From Streptomyces sp. PTY087I2 (lineage in GTDB: Bacteria > Actinomycetota > Actinomycetes > Streptomycetales > Streptomycetaceae), in the NCBI RefSeq assembly GCF_001687325.1, contig NZ_LZRD01000004.1, positions 247,186-311,185 on the forward strand: DNA of 64,000 nt. The letters run 5' to 3'. The translations under genes and the position numbers were made by a program. Position 1 is the first letter of the stretch, and the number at the start of each line of letters is the position of its first letter. Below are positions 44,316 to 53,037 of the stretch, one piece after another. The notes under the pieces were generated by a model. It made no database searches. It was not told where the DNA came from and saw only the letters and a program-made list of their open reading frames with translations.

Positions 44316-45350
44316 TCAGCGGCCGGGGGCCCGGAGCCAGTTCGTCGTGTACGTGTCGATCTCCTCGGCCAGCTTCCGCTTGCCCGCCGGGTCCAGGAAC
44401 GAGGCCTCCACGGCGTTCTTCGCGAGGTCCGCGATACCGCGCTCGTCCAGCTCCAGCAGCCGGGCCGCCACCGTGTACTCGTTGTTGAGGTCGGTGCCGA
44501 ACATCGGCGGGTCGTCGCTGTTGACCGTCACCAGCACCCCCGCCTGGACCATCTCGCGGATCGGGTGCCGCTCGATGTCGGTGACCGCGCGGGTGGCGAT
44601 GTTCGACGTCGGGCAGACCTCCAGGGCGATCCGGTGCTCGGCCAGGTGCTCCAGCAGCTTCGGGTCCTGCACGGAGCTGGTGCCGTGCCCGATGCGCTCG
44701 GCGCGCAGCGCGGTCAGCGCGTCCCAGACCGTCTGCGGCCCGGTGGTCTCCCCGGCGTGCGGCACCGAGTGCAGGCCCTCGGCGATGGCCCGGTCGAAGT
44801 AGGGCTTGAACTGCGGGCGCTCCACCCCGATCTCCGGCCCGCCCAGACCGAACGAGACGAGCCCGTCGGGCCGCCGCTCCACCGCGAGCCGGGCGGTCTC
44901 CTCGGCCGCCTGGAGCCCTGCCTCGCCCGGGATGTCGAAGCACCAGCGCAGGACCACGCCCAGTTCGGCCTCCGCGGCCTTGCGGGCGTCCTCGATGGCC
45001 TCCATGAACCCGACCTCGGGGATGCCCCGGCGGGTCGAGCTGAACGGGGTCACGGTCAGCTCCGCGTACCGGATGTTCTGCCGGGCCATGTCCCGCGCCA
45101 CCTCGAAGGTCAGCAGCCGGACGTCCTCGGGGGTGCGGACGAGGTCCACCACCGACAGATAGACCTCGATGAAGTGCGCGAAGTCGGTGAAGGTGAAGTA
45201 GTCCGCCAGCGCCTCCGGATCCGTGGGGACCTTGGAGTCCGGGTGGCGGGCGGCCAGCTCGGCGACGATCCGGGGCGAGGCCGACCCGACGTGGTGGACA
45301 TGGAGCTCGGCCTTGGGCAGCCCGGCGATGAAGGGGTGCGGATCGGTCAT
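44316..45350 (-). CDS. Adenosine deaminase
   Basis: The 344-residue enzyme deaminates adenosine or a related purine nucleoside. The zinc ligands and catalytic residues are in KAELHVHHVGS (HxH), PHAGETTGP (His and Glu), GHGTS and VNSDDPPMF (Asp-Asp). The HVHHVGS motif in place of HVHLEGS marks a streptomycete subgroup. ATG 45350 follows GGGAGA. The long upstream open frame (to 45662) is a shadow of the divergent DUF4190 gene. Confidence 0.93.
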   Translation of the reverse strand: MTDPHPFIAGLPKAELHVHHVGSASPRIVAELAARHPDSKVPTDPEALADYFTFTDFAHFIEVYLSVVDLVRTPEDVRLLTFEVARDMARQNIRYAELTVTPFSSTRRGIPEVGFMEAIEDARKAAEAELGVVLRWCFDIPGEAGLQAAEETARLAVERRPDGLVSFGLGGPEIGVERPQFKPYFDRAIAEGLHSVPHAGETTGPQTVWDALTALRAERIGHGTSSVQDPKLLEHLAEHRIALEVCPTSNIATRAVTDIERHPIREMVQAGVLVTVNSDDPPMFGTDLNNEYTVAARLLELDERGIADLAKNAVEASFLDPAGKRKLAEEIDTYTTNWLRAPGR

Positions 45351-45471
45351 CGGAAATCTCCCGGTTCGGCGTGACATCGGCCGGGCGTACCGGCCGCACC
45401 GATCATCGCAGGCGGCGTCCGGGCCCGTCAGGCCTGGCCGTAGCATGACGGGACCACGATGGGGGAGGCCC

Positions 45472-46188
45472 ATGTCAGAGAACACAGAGCAGCCCGGGGG
45501 CGGGGCCGCGCCGCGCGATCCGTGGGCACCGCCGGACAGCACCAGGGTGGATCTGGGCAAGCAGGGCGGGCAGACGCCGCCGCCCGCCGCGCACACGCCG
45601 CCCGCGGTCCACGACCAGCCGACCGTGACGTCCATGCCGAGCGCCGGACCGGGGGACGGCACCGGCCCGATACCCCGGGCCGGGGGCTTCGGGGCGCCCG
45701 CGGACGTACCGCCGCCGCCGATCGGCCCGAACGGCCCCGGCCACGCGGGCCCGCCGCCCGCCGCGCACTACGGCTACCCGGCCCCGCCCGCGCAGCCGTA
45801 CGGCGGATACCCGGGTTACGGCGCCTACGGCGTCGGTCCGGGCGCCTGGGGTCCGGCGCCCAACAACGGTCTGGGCACGGCGGCGATGGTGATCGGCATC
45901 ATCTCCGTGGTCGGCTTCTGCCTCTACGGCCTCAACATCATCCTCGGCATCCTCGCGCTGATCTTCGGCATCATCGGCCTCGGCCGTGCCAAGCGCGGCG
46001 AGGCCACCAACCGGGGCATGGCGCTCGCCGGGGTCATCCTCGGCTCCGTCGGCATCGTCGTCGGCGCCGCGATCCTCGGCCTGATCATCTGGGCCGCGAC
46101 GACGGCCGACCGGGACAGCGACCGGGACTACGACAGCGATTACGACGACCCGTTCGCCACGTCGCTGGTCGTCGAGGACCGCCGCTAG
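45472..46188 (+). CDS. DUF4190 membrane protein
   Basis: The 238-residue protein has a Pro/Gly-rich cytosolic N-terminus of about 135 residues with a YPAPPAQPYGGYPGYG-type stretch, then two membrane helices joined by a basic loop (GLGRAKRGEATNRGMALAG), typical of DUF4190. An Asp-rich DRDSDRDYDSDYDDP segment follows the last helix. Function unknown. GGGGGAGG precedes ATG 45472, and TAGCAT at 45441 is a possible -10. Confidence 0.85.
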   Translation: MSENTEQPGGGAAPRDPWAPPDSTRVDLGKQGGQTPPPAAHTPPAVHDQPTVTSMPSAGPGDGTGPIPRAGGFGAPADVPPPPIGPNGPGHAGPPPAAHYGYPAPPAQPYGGYPGYGAYGVGPGAWGPAPNNGLGTAAMVIGIISVVGFCLYGLNIILGILALIFGIIGLGRAKRGEATNRGMALAGVILGSVGIVVGAAILGLIIWAATTADRDSDRDYDSDYDDPFATSLVVEDRR

Positions 46189-46350
46189 CGGACCCAGCAC
46201 ACGGCCGCGAGGACCGCCGCCAGCGGATCCCGCACACCGCCGCTACGCCCGGCCGGGCAGGGACCGTCCTGGAGGCGACCAGCAGGTCACGCAGCTGCGC
46301 GAGCCACGCCCGGCCGGGCAGAGGGACCCGTCCCCCGCCCGGCCGGGCGC
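46170..46350. repeat. Short direct repeats downstream of the DUF4190 gene
   Basis: The 3' end of the DUF4190 gene and its first 35 downstream bases are imperfectly duplicated (GAGGACCGCCG at 46174 and 46210). The palindrome GCCCGGCCGGGC occurs three times at about 46247, 46308 and 46337. These may form terminator-like structures; no gene is seen in 46189-46422. Confidence 0.55.
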
Positions 46351-46422
46351 GTCACAGCGGGGCGAGGCCCCGCCTCAGCCCGTCGCGCCCGCCGCCCGCC
46401 CGTGTCGCCGCGGCCCGGCACC

Positions 46423-46980
46423 TCAGCCCGTCGCGCCCGCCCGCAGCCTCTCCCGCGCCTCCATCAGCGCGAAGCCCAGCAGATTCTTCCCCCGCCATTC
46501 CTGCGGCCGCTCCGTCCGCGCGTCGTCCGCCGCGAGCCCGATGCCCCAGATCCGGTCCAGCGGGGACGCCTCCACCAGCACGCGGTCACCGGTGGACAGC
46601 AGATAGCCGGCCAGCTCCGGGTCCTGCCCGAACTTGTGCACGCTGCCCTCCACCACCAGGGCGAACCGCTCCCGTATCCACACGTCCTCGTCGAAGCCGC
46701 GCACCAGCCGCCCCGCCTTCTTCGCCGCCGCCGGGCTCTTCGCGGTCACCGCCGCCGCCTCGGCCTCCGCATCGCCGAAGAGCCGCGCCTTGCCCGCCAT
46801 CATCCAGTGCTCGGCGCTCGCATACGTCACCCCGTCCACCGTGAACGGCGACGGCCACCACTGGCTCAGACAGCTCGGCCCGATCTGCCCGTCCGGGCGC
46901 GGGCGGTGCCCCCAGAACGGCAGATACTTCACCCGCTTGCCCCGCGCCACGTCCGCCAGAAGTTCATCGATCGGTCCCAT
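46423..46980 (-). CDS. NADAR family protein (YbiA-like)
   Basis: The 185-residue protein has the NADAR fold signatures: YLPFWGHRP, LSQWWPSPF, YASAEHWMMAGKARLFGD and the closing RIWGIGLAADD and GKNLLGFALMEARE. NADAR proteins are N-glycosidases; known members act on riboflavin-pathway intermediates or ADP-ribosylated substrates. ATG 46980 (MGPIDELLADV) fits homologues better than the upstream in-frame ATG at 47037. It is divergent from aldehyde dehydrogenase copy 2. Confidence 0.9.
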   Translation of the reverse strand: MGPIDELLADVARGKRVKYLPFWGHRPRPDGQIGPSCLSQWWPSPFTVDGVTYASAEHWMMAGKARLFGDAEAEAAAVTAKSPAAAKKAGRLVRGFDEDVWIRERFALVVEGSVHKFGQDPELAGYLLSTGDRVLVEASPLDRIWGIGLAADDARTERPQEWRGKNLLGFALMEARERLRAGATG

Positions 46981-47052
46981 GCATGTGAGTGTGGCATCCG
47001 CCACTGACACTCCGTACGGGGATTTCCGCACCGACACGACACATGGTCGACA

Positions 47053-47096
47053 GATTCCGTCGCGTAACCAAAAGGCAACAACGGAATCACTTGTTG
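47053..47096. promoter_or_regulatory. Overlapping inverted repeats upstream of aldehyde dehydrogenase 2
   Basis: GATTCCGT (47053-47060) is perfectly inverted at 47081-47088. CAACAA (47076-47081) is inverted as TTGTTG at 47091-47096. The region is unusually A+T-rich for this genome and lies between the divergent NADAR and aldehyde dehydrogenase genes. It is a candidate operator; the binding protein is unknown. Confidence 0.5.
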
Positions 47097-47186
47097 GGCG
47101 TGAACCCCTCTGTCAGGATCGGCACTCAATTCACGAAGAAGCTACGCCGACCCCGCCCAGCGGGTACAGCGGCGGAGGAGAGCGTC

Positions 47187-48701
47187 ATGAGCAACGGCTT
47201 CCAGGTTCAGGACCGCTTCGCGGAAGGTGCGCAGTACATCGGCGGCAAGCTGCTCCCCGGCACGTCCGGCCGCCACCACGACATCGTGAACCCCGCGACC
47301 GGCGAGAGCGTGCTCCGCTACGAGCTGGCGGGCACCGAGGACGTGGACGCGGCCGTCGCCGCCGCCCGCGCGGCCTTCCCCGGCTGGTCCGGCGCCACCC
47401 CCGGCGAACGCTCCGACGCCCTGCACCGCTTCGCCGCCGTCCTCGCCGAGCAGGCCGACGACTTCGCGTACGCCGAGTCGCTCCAGTGCGGCAAGCCGAT
47501 CAAGCTCTCCACCGAGTTCGACGTGCCCGGCACCGTCGACAACGCCGCCTTCTTCGCGGGCGCCGCCCGCCATCTGGAGGGCAAGGCCGCCGCCGAGTAC
47601 GACGGCGACCACACCTCGTACGTACGGCGTGAGGCGATCGGCGTCGTCGGCTCCATCGCCCCCTGGAACTACCCGCTCCAGATGGCCGCCTGGAAGATCC
47701 TCCCGGCCGTCGCCGCGGGCAACACCATCGTCCTCAAGCCCGCCGAACTCACCCCGCTGACCTCGCTGATGTTCGCCCAGGCCGCCACCGAGGCCGGTAT
47801 CCCCGACGGGGTCATCAACATCGTCACCGGCGCCGGCAAGGAGGCCGGCGAGCACCTGGTGGGCCACCCCGACGTCGTGATGACCTCCTTCACCGGCTCC
47901 ACCGCCGTCGGCAAGCGCGTCGCCGAGATCGCCACCGCCACCGTCAAACGCCTCCACCTGGAACTCGGCGGCAAGGCCCCCTTCGTGGTCTTCGACGACG
48001 CCGACCTGGAGGCCGCCGTCCACGGCGCGGTCGCCGGATCCCTCATCAACACCGGCCAGGACTGCACTGCCGCCACCCGCGCCTACGTCCAGCGCCCGCT
48101 CTACGACGCCTTCGTCCGCGACGTCGCGGCCCTCATGGAGACTGTCCGCCTCGGCGACCCCTTTGACGCGGCCACCGACCTCGGCCCCCTCATCAGCCAC
48201 GCCCAGCGCGACCGGGCCGCCGCCTTCGTCGAGCGCGCCCGCGGCTACGCCCGGGTCGTCACCGGCGGCGAGGCCCCCGGCGGTGACCTCGCCGACGGCG
48301 CGTACTACCGGCCGACCCTCATCGCCGACGCCGCCCAGGACAGCGAGGTCGTCCAGTCGGAGATCTTCGGCCCGGTCCTGGTCGTCCTCCCCTTCGACAC
48401 CGACGACGAGGGCATCGCGCTCGCCAACGACACCCCGTACGGACTGGCCGCCTCCGCCTGGACCCGCGACCTGTACCGCGCGAACCGCGCCACCCGCGAG
48501 ATCCAGGCGGGCTGTGTGTGGGTGAACGACCACATCCCGATCCTCTCCGAGATGCCGCACGGCGGATACAAGGCCAGTGGCTTCGGCAAGGACATGTCGG
48601 CGTACTCCTTCGAGGAGTACACGCAGGTCAAGCACGTCATGTACGACAACACCGCGGTCGCCCGCAAGGACTGGCACCGCACGATCTTCGGGGACCGATA
48701 G
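47187..48701 (+). CDS. Aldehyde dehydrogenase (gamma-aminobutyraldehyde dehydrogenase-like), copy 2
   Basis: The 504-residue enzyme has catalytic Cys293 (GQDCTAATR) and Glu259 (LELGGKAP), with APWNYPLQMAAWKILP and GGYKASGFGKDMS. It is a paralogue of the enzyme at 39781-41220 and heads the polyamine uptake and oxidation cluster. ATG 47187 follows GGAGGAG; the longer open frame from 46989 lies in the promoter region. The binding-protein gene follows 74 bases later. Confidence 0.92.
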   Translation: MSNGFQVQDRFAEGAQYIGGKLLPGTSGRHHDIVNPATGESVLRYELAGTEDVDAAVAAARAAFPGWSGATPGERSDALHRFAAVLAEQADDFAYAESLQCGKPIKLSTEFDVPGTVDNAAFFAGAARHLEGKAAAEYDGDHTSYVRREAIGVVGSIAPWNYPLQMAAWKILPAVAAGNTIVLKPAELTPLTSLMFAQAATEAGIPDGVINIVTGAGKEAGEHLVGHPDVVMTSFTGSTAVGKRVAEIATATVKRLHLELGGKAPFVVFDDADLEAAVHGAVAGSLINTGQDCTAATRAYVQRPLYDAFVRDVAALMETVRLGDPFDAATDLGPLISHAQRDRAAAFVERARGYARVVTGGEAPGGDLADGAYYRPTLIADAAQDSEVVQSEIFGPVLVVLPFDTDDEGIALANDTPYGLAASAWTRDLYRANRATREIQAGCVWVNDHIPILSEMPHGGYKASGFGKDMSAYSFEEYTQVKHVMYDNTAVARKDWHRTIFGDR

Positions 48702-48775
48702 AAGCTGCCGCATCCCGGGGGCCCGTCCACGACCGCGGGCCCCCGCGGCCTCCCACCCGAAAGGGCAAACAGCGT

Positions 48776-50023
48776 ATGGAGAGTTACGAGCCCGAGCGCC
48801 TCACGCCGGTCCAACTGGCGGCCATGAGGCGATCCCTGACCAGCGGACGCGGGGCCCTCACCCGCCGTTCCCTGCTGCGCGCCTCCGGCATGGGCGCCCT
48901 CGCGCTGGGCGGCATAGCCACCCTCGGCGCCTGCGGCATCCCGCCCGCCGGACGCGCCGAGGGAGCAGCCGCCGCCGACGACCACTCGGAGCGGGAGAAG
49001 GTGGTGAACTTCTCCAACTGGACCGAGTACATGGACGTCAGCGACGACGAGAAGAGCCGCCCCACCCTCGCGGCCTTCACCAAGCGGACGGGCATCAAGG
49101 TCAAGTACACCGAGGACATCAACGACAACGTCGAGTTCTTCGGGAAGATCAAACCGCAGCTCGCGGCCGGGCAGGACACCGGACGCGACCTCATCTGCGT
49201 CACCGACTGGCTGGCCGCCCGGATCATCCGGCTCGGCTGGGCCCAGAAGCTCGACGCCTCCAACCTCCCGCACGCCTTCGCCAACGTCTCCGCCCAGTTC
49301 CGCAGCCCCGACTGGGACCCCGGCCGCGCCTACTCCTACCCCTGGACCGGCATCCCCACGGTCATCGCGTACAACGCGAAGGCCACCGGCGGCCGCAAGG
49401 TCGACTCCGTCACCCAGCTCCTCGACGACCCGAAGCTCAAGGGCCGCGTCTCCTTCCTCTCCGAGATGCGCGACACCGTCGGCATGACCCTCCTCGACCA
49501 GGGCAAGGACCCGGGGAAGTTCACCGACGCCGACTTCGACGGCGCGATCGGCCGCCTCCAGAAGGCCGTCGACAAGAAGCAGATCCGCCGCTTCACCGGC
49601 AACGACTACACCGCCGACCTCAGCAAGGGCGACATCGCCGCCTGTGTCGGCTGGGCCGGGGACATCATCCAGCTCCAGGCCGACAACCCGGACATCAAGT
49701 TCGCCATCCCGGCCGCCGGTTACATCATCTCCAGCGACAGCCTCCTGGTCCCCGCGCAGGCCCGGCACAAGACCAACGCCGAGAAGCTCATCGACTACTA
49801 CTACGAGCCGCCGGTCGCCGCCCAGCTCGCCGCGTACATCAACTACGTCTGCCCGGTCGACGGCGTACGCGAGGAACTGGCGAAGATCGACAAGTCGATG
49901 GCCTCCAACACCCTGATCCTCCCCGACAAGGAGATGGCGTCGAAGTCCCGCGCCTTCCGCTCCCTGAGTACGGAGGAAGAGACGGCGTACGAGGAGAAGT
50001 TCGCCAAACTTATCGGCGCCTGA
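48776..50023 (+). CDS. Polyamine ABC transporter, PotD-like binding lipoprotein, copy 2
   Basis: The 415-residue protein has a 28-residue hydrophilic lead, then a twin-arginine signal (TRRSLLRASGMGALALGG) ending in the lipobox LGAC. Features shared with copy 1 include YTEDINDNVEFFGK, RRFTGNDY, IQLQADNPDI and DYYYEPPVA. It delivers polyamine to PotABC, encoded immediately downstream. The gene is in the same orientation with short gaps, so it is part of one operon from 47187 to about 54453. Confidence 0.92.
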   Translation: MESYEPERLTPVQLAAMRRSLTSGRGALTRRSLLRASGMGALALGGIATLGACGIPPAGRAEGAAAADDHSEREKVVNFSNWTEYMDVSDDEKSRPTLAAFTKRTGIKVKYTEDINDNVEFFGKIKPQLAAGQDTGRDLICVTDWLAARIIRLGWAQKLDASNLPHAFANVSAQFRSPDWDPGRAYSYPWTGIPTVIAYNAKATGGRKVDSVTQLLDDPKLKGRVSFLSEMRDTVGMTLLDQGKDPGKFTDADFDGAIGRLQKAVDKKQIRRFTGNDYTADLSKGDIAACVGWAGDIIQLQADNPDIKFAIPAAGYIISSDSLLVPAQARHKTNAEKLIDYYYEPPVAAQLAAYINYVCPVDGVREELAKIDKSMASNTLILPDKEMASKSRAFRSLSTEEETAYEEKFAKLIGA

Positions 50024-50118
50024 CCCGGCGCCCCGGCCACCGGCCCCGCCGCGGGCCGCGCCCCTTCCGCCCGGTCACCCCTTCCTCACCTCCCCCGAAC
50101 ACACTGGGACCGCGACCC

Positions 50119-51273
50119 ATGACACAGCAGCAGACCGCCGGCGGCGATGTCCGCCTCGCCGGTATCAGCAAGACCTACGGCTCCTTCACCGCCGTGCACC
50201 CGCTCGACCTGACCGTTCCCCAGGGCTCCTTCTTCGCCCTGCTCGGCGCCTCCGGCTGCGGCAAGACCACCACCCTGCGGATGATCGCGGGCCTGGAGGA
50301 GGCCACCACCGGCACGGTGTTCCTCGGCGACCGGGACATCACCGACCTGCCCCCGTACAAGCGGCCCGTCAACACCGTCTTCCAGAGCTACGCGCTCTTC
50401 CCGCACCTCGACATCACCGAGAACGTCGCCTTCGGGCTGCGGCGGCGCGGCATCAAGTCGGTGAAGAAGCAGGTCGACGAGATGCTGGAGCTGGTCCAGC
50501 TCGGGGACTTCGCCCGCCGCAAACCGCACCAGCTCTCCGGCGGCCAGCAGCAGCGCGTCGCCGTCGCCCGCGCGCTCATCAACCACCCGCAGGTCCTGCT
50601 GCTCGACGAACCGCTCGGCGCCCTCGACCTCAAGCTCCGCCGCCAGATGCAGCTGGAGCTCAAGCGCATCCAGACCGAGGTCGGCATCACCTTCGTGCAC
50701 GTCACCCACGACCAGGAGGAGGCCATGACCATGGCCGACACCGTCGCGGTGATGAACGGCGGCCGCGTCGAGCAGCTCGGCGCCCCCGCCGACCTCTACG
50801 AGAACCCGCGCACCACCTTCGTCGCCAACTTCCTCGGCACCTCCAACCTCATCGAGGGCGAGATCGTCTCCACCGGCGACGACCTGGTGGTGGCCGCGGG
50901 CGGCGGGAAGCTCTCGCTGCCCCGCGAGCGATGTTCGGCCTCCTCCACCAGCGGCGGCGGCCGGCTTCTCCTCGGTATCCGGCCGGAGAAGATATCGCTC
51001 GCCCACGCGGACGACGCCGACTCCGTCCCCGCCGGCCGCAACCGCGTCACCGGCCGCGTCACCGACTCCAGCTTCATCGGCGTCTCCACCCAGTACGTCG
51101 TCGAGAGCCCGGCCGGAACCGCCCTCCAGGTGTACGAGCAGAACATCGAGCGCGACACCCGCCTGGTGCCCGGCGCCGAGGTCGTCCTGCACTGGAACCC
51201 CGCCCACACCTTCGGACTCGACGCCGCCCAGGACATCGACGCGGGCGCCACCAGCGTGGAGGACGCGGAATGA
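50119..51273 (+). CDS. potA: Polyamine ABC transporter ATP-binding protein
   Basis: The 384-residue ATPase has Walker A GASGCGKTT, signature LSGGQQQRVAVARALI, Walker B LLLDEPLGALD and H-loop VTHDQEEAM. A TOBE domain follows (RPEKISLAHAD, FIGVSTQYVVE). This is the full PotA architecture. ATG 50119 has GGGACCGCG upstream; its stop overlaps potB by four bases. Confidence 0.95.
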   Translation: MTQQQTAGGDVRLAGISKTYGSFTAVHPLDLTVPQGSFFALLGASGCGKTTTLRMIAGLEEATTGTVFLGDRDITDLPPYKRPVNTVFQSYALFPHLDITENVAFGLRRRGIKSVKKQVDEMLELVQLGDFARRKPHQLSGGQQQRVAVARALINHPQVLLLDEPLGALDLKLRRQMQLELKRIQTEVGITFVHVTHDQEEAMTMADTVAVMNGGRVEQLGAPADLYENPRTTFVANFLGTSNLIEGEIVSTGDDLVVAAGGGKLSLPRERCSASSTSGGGRLLLGIRPEKISLAHADDADSVPAGRNRVTGRVTDSSFIGVSTQYVVESPAGTALQVYEQNIERDTRLVPGAEVVLHWNPAHTFGLDAAQDIDAGATSVEDAE

Positions 51274-52211
51274 GCGCCACCGAGGCGCCGCCCGCGCCGT
51301 CCCCGAAGCCCGAGGAGCCCCGGGAGCTCACGCTCCGCAAGCCCTCCACCCGCAAACGGCTCGTCCCCTACTGGCTGCTGCTCCCCGGCATCCTCTGGCT
51401 GCTCGTCTTCTTCGCCCTGCCGCTCGTCTACCAGGCCTCCACCTCCGTACAGACCGGTTCGCTGGAGGAGGGCTTCGAGGTCACCTGGCACTTCCAGACG
51501 TACGTCGACGCGCTGCGCGAGTACTACCCGCAGTTCATCCGGTCCCTGCTGTACGCGGGCACCGCCACGATCCTGTGTCTGCTGCTCGGCTACCCGCTTG
51601 CCTACCTCATCGCGTTCAAGGCGGGCCGCTGGCGCAACCTCGTGCTCGTGCTGGTCATCGCCCCGTTCTTCACCAGCTTCCTCATCCGTACGCTCGCCTG
51701 GAAGACGATCCTCGCCGACGGCGGCGCGGTCGTGGACGTGCTCAACACCCTGCACATCCTGGACGTCACCAGCTGGCTCGGCTGGACCGAGTCCAACCGG
51801 GTCCTCGCCACCCCGATGGCGGTCGTCTGCGGTCTGACGTACAACTTCCTGCCGTTCATGATCCTGCCGCTCTACACCTCGCTGGAGCGGATCGACGGCC
51901 GGCTGCACGAGGCGGCGGGCGACCTCTACGCCACCCCCGCCACCACCTTCCGTAAGGTGACGTTCCCGCTCTCCATGCCCGGCGTCGTCTCCGGCACCCT
52001 GCTGACCTTCATCCCGGCCAGCGGCGACTACGTCAACGCCGAACTGCTGGGCTCCACCGACACCAAGATGGTCGGCAGCGTCATCCAGAGCCAGTTCCTG
52101 CGGGTCCTGGACTATCCGACGGCCGCCGCGCTCTCGTTCATCCTCATGGCGATCGTCCTGCTGATGGTCACCTTCTACATCCGCCGCTCCGGGACGGAGG
52201 ACCTGGTCTGA
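51270..52211 (+). CDS. potB: Polyamine ABC transporter permease, PotB-like
   Basis: The 313-residue permease has six membrane helices and the EAA loop HEAAGDLYATPATTFRKVTFP near 218-238. A hydrophilic N-terminus of about 30 residues precedes helix 1. ATG overlaps the potA stop (ATGA), and the stop overlaps potC (TGATG). Confidence 0.94.
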   Translation: MSATEAPPAPSPKPEEPRELTLRKPSTRKRLVPYWLLLPGILWLLVFFALPLVYQASTSVQTGSLEEGFEVTWHFQTYVDALREYYPQFIRSLLYAGTATILCLLLGYPLAYLIAFKAGRWRNLVLVLVIAPFFTSFLIRTLAWKTILADGGAVVDVLNTLHILDVTSWLGWTESNRVLATPMAVVCGLTYNFLPFMILPLYTSLERIDGRLHEAAGDLYATPATTFRKVTFPLSMPGVVSGTLLTFIPASGDYVNAELLGSTDTKMVGSVIQSQFLRVLDYPTAAALSFILMAIVLLMVTFYIRRSGTEDLV

Positions 52212-53014
52212 TGCCCGTACTGCGCTGGATACGCCGGAACCTGGTCGTCATCGCGGGTCTGCTGACCCTCGCGTACATGATCCTGCCGAACATCGTCGTC
52301 ATGGTGTTCTCGTTCAACAAGCCCAAGGGGCGGTTCAACTACGAGTGGCAGCGGTTCTCGCTGGACGCCTGGAAGGACCCCTGCGGCGTCGCCGACATGT
52401 GCGGCTCGCTCTCGCTCTCCCTCCAGATCGCCTTCTGGGCGACCCTGGGAGCGACCGCGCTCGGCACGGCGGTCGCCTTCGCGCTGGTCCGCTACCGCTT
52501 CCGGGCGCGCGGCGCGATCAGCTCGCTGATCTTCCTGCCGATGGCGATGCCCGAGGTCGTCATGGCCGCTTCCCTGCTCACCCTCTTCCTGAACATGGGC
52601 GCCCAGCTCGGTTTCTGGACCGTGCTGATCGCGCACATCATGTTCTGCCTCAGCTTCGTGGTGACCGCCGTCAAGGCGCGCGTCATGTCGATGGACCCGA
52701 GACTGGAGGAAGCCGCCCGCGACCTGTACGCGGGTCCCGTGCAGACCTTCGTACGGGTGACCCTTCCCATCGCCGCCCCCGGCATCGCGGCGGGAGCGCT
52801 GCTCGCTTTCGCGCTCTCGTTCGACGATTTCATCATCACGAATTTCAACGCGGGCTCCACCGTCACGTTCCCCATGTTCGTCTGGGGATCGGCCCAGCGC
52901 GGCACGCCCGTGCAGATCAATGTCATCGGCACCGCCATGTTCATCATTGCGGTACTGATGGTTCTCGTCGGCCAGCTCATCGCGAACCGGCGAAAGAGCA
53001 CCGCTCGAACCTGA
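52211..53014 (+). CDS. potC: Polyamine ABC transporter permease, PotC-like
   Basis: The 267-residue permease has six helices, the PotC-type N-terminal loop MVFSFNKPKG and the EAA loop LEEAARDLYAGPVQTFVRVTLP split near 160-180. FALSFDDFIITNF is characteristic of PotC. It completes the PotABC heteromer. Confidence 0.94.
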   Translation: MPVLRWIRRNLVVIAGLLTLAYMILPNIVVMVFSFNKPKGRFNYEWQRFSLDAWKDPCGVADMCGSLSLSLQIAFWATLGATALGTAVAFALVRYRFRARGAISSLIFLPMAMPEVVMAASLLTLFLNMGAQLGFWTVLIAHIMFCLSFVVTAVKARVMSMDPRLEEAARDLYAGPVQTFVRVTLPIAAPGIAAGALLAFALSFDDFIITNFNAGSTVTFPMFVWGSAQRGTPVQINVIGTAMFIIAVLMVLVGQLIANRRKSTART

Positions 53015-53037
53015 AATTCCTGAAGGAGTTGGAAACC

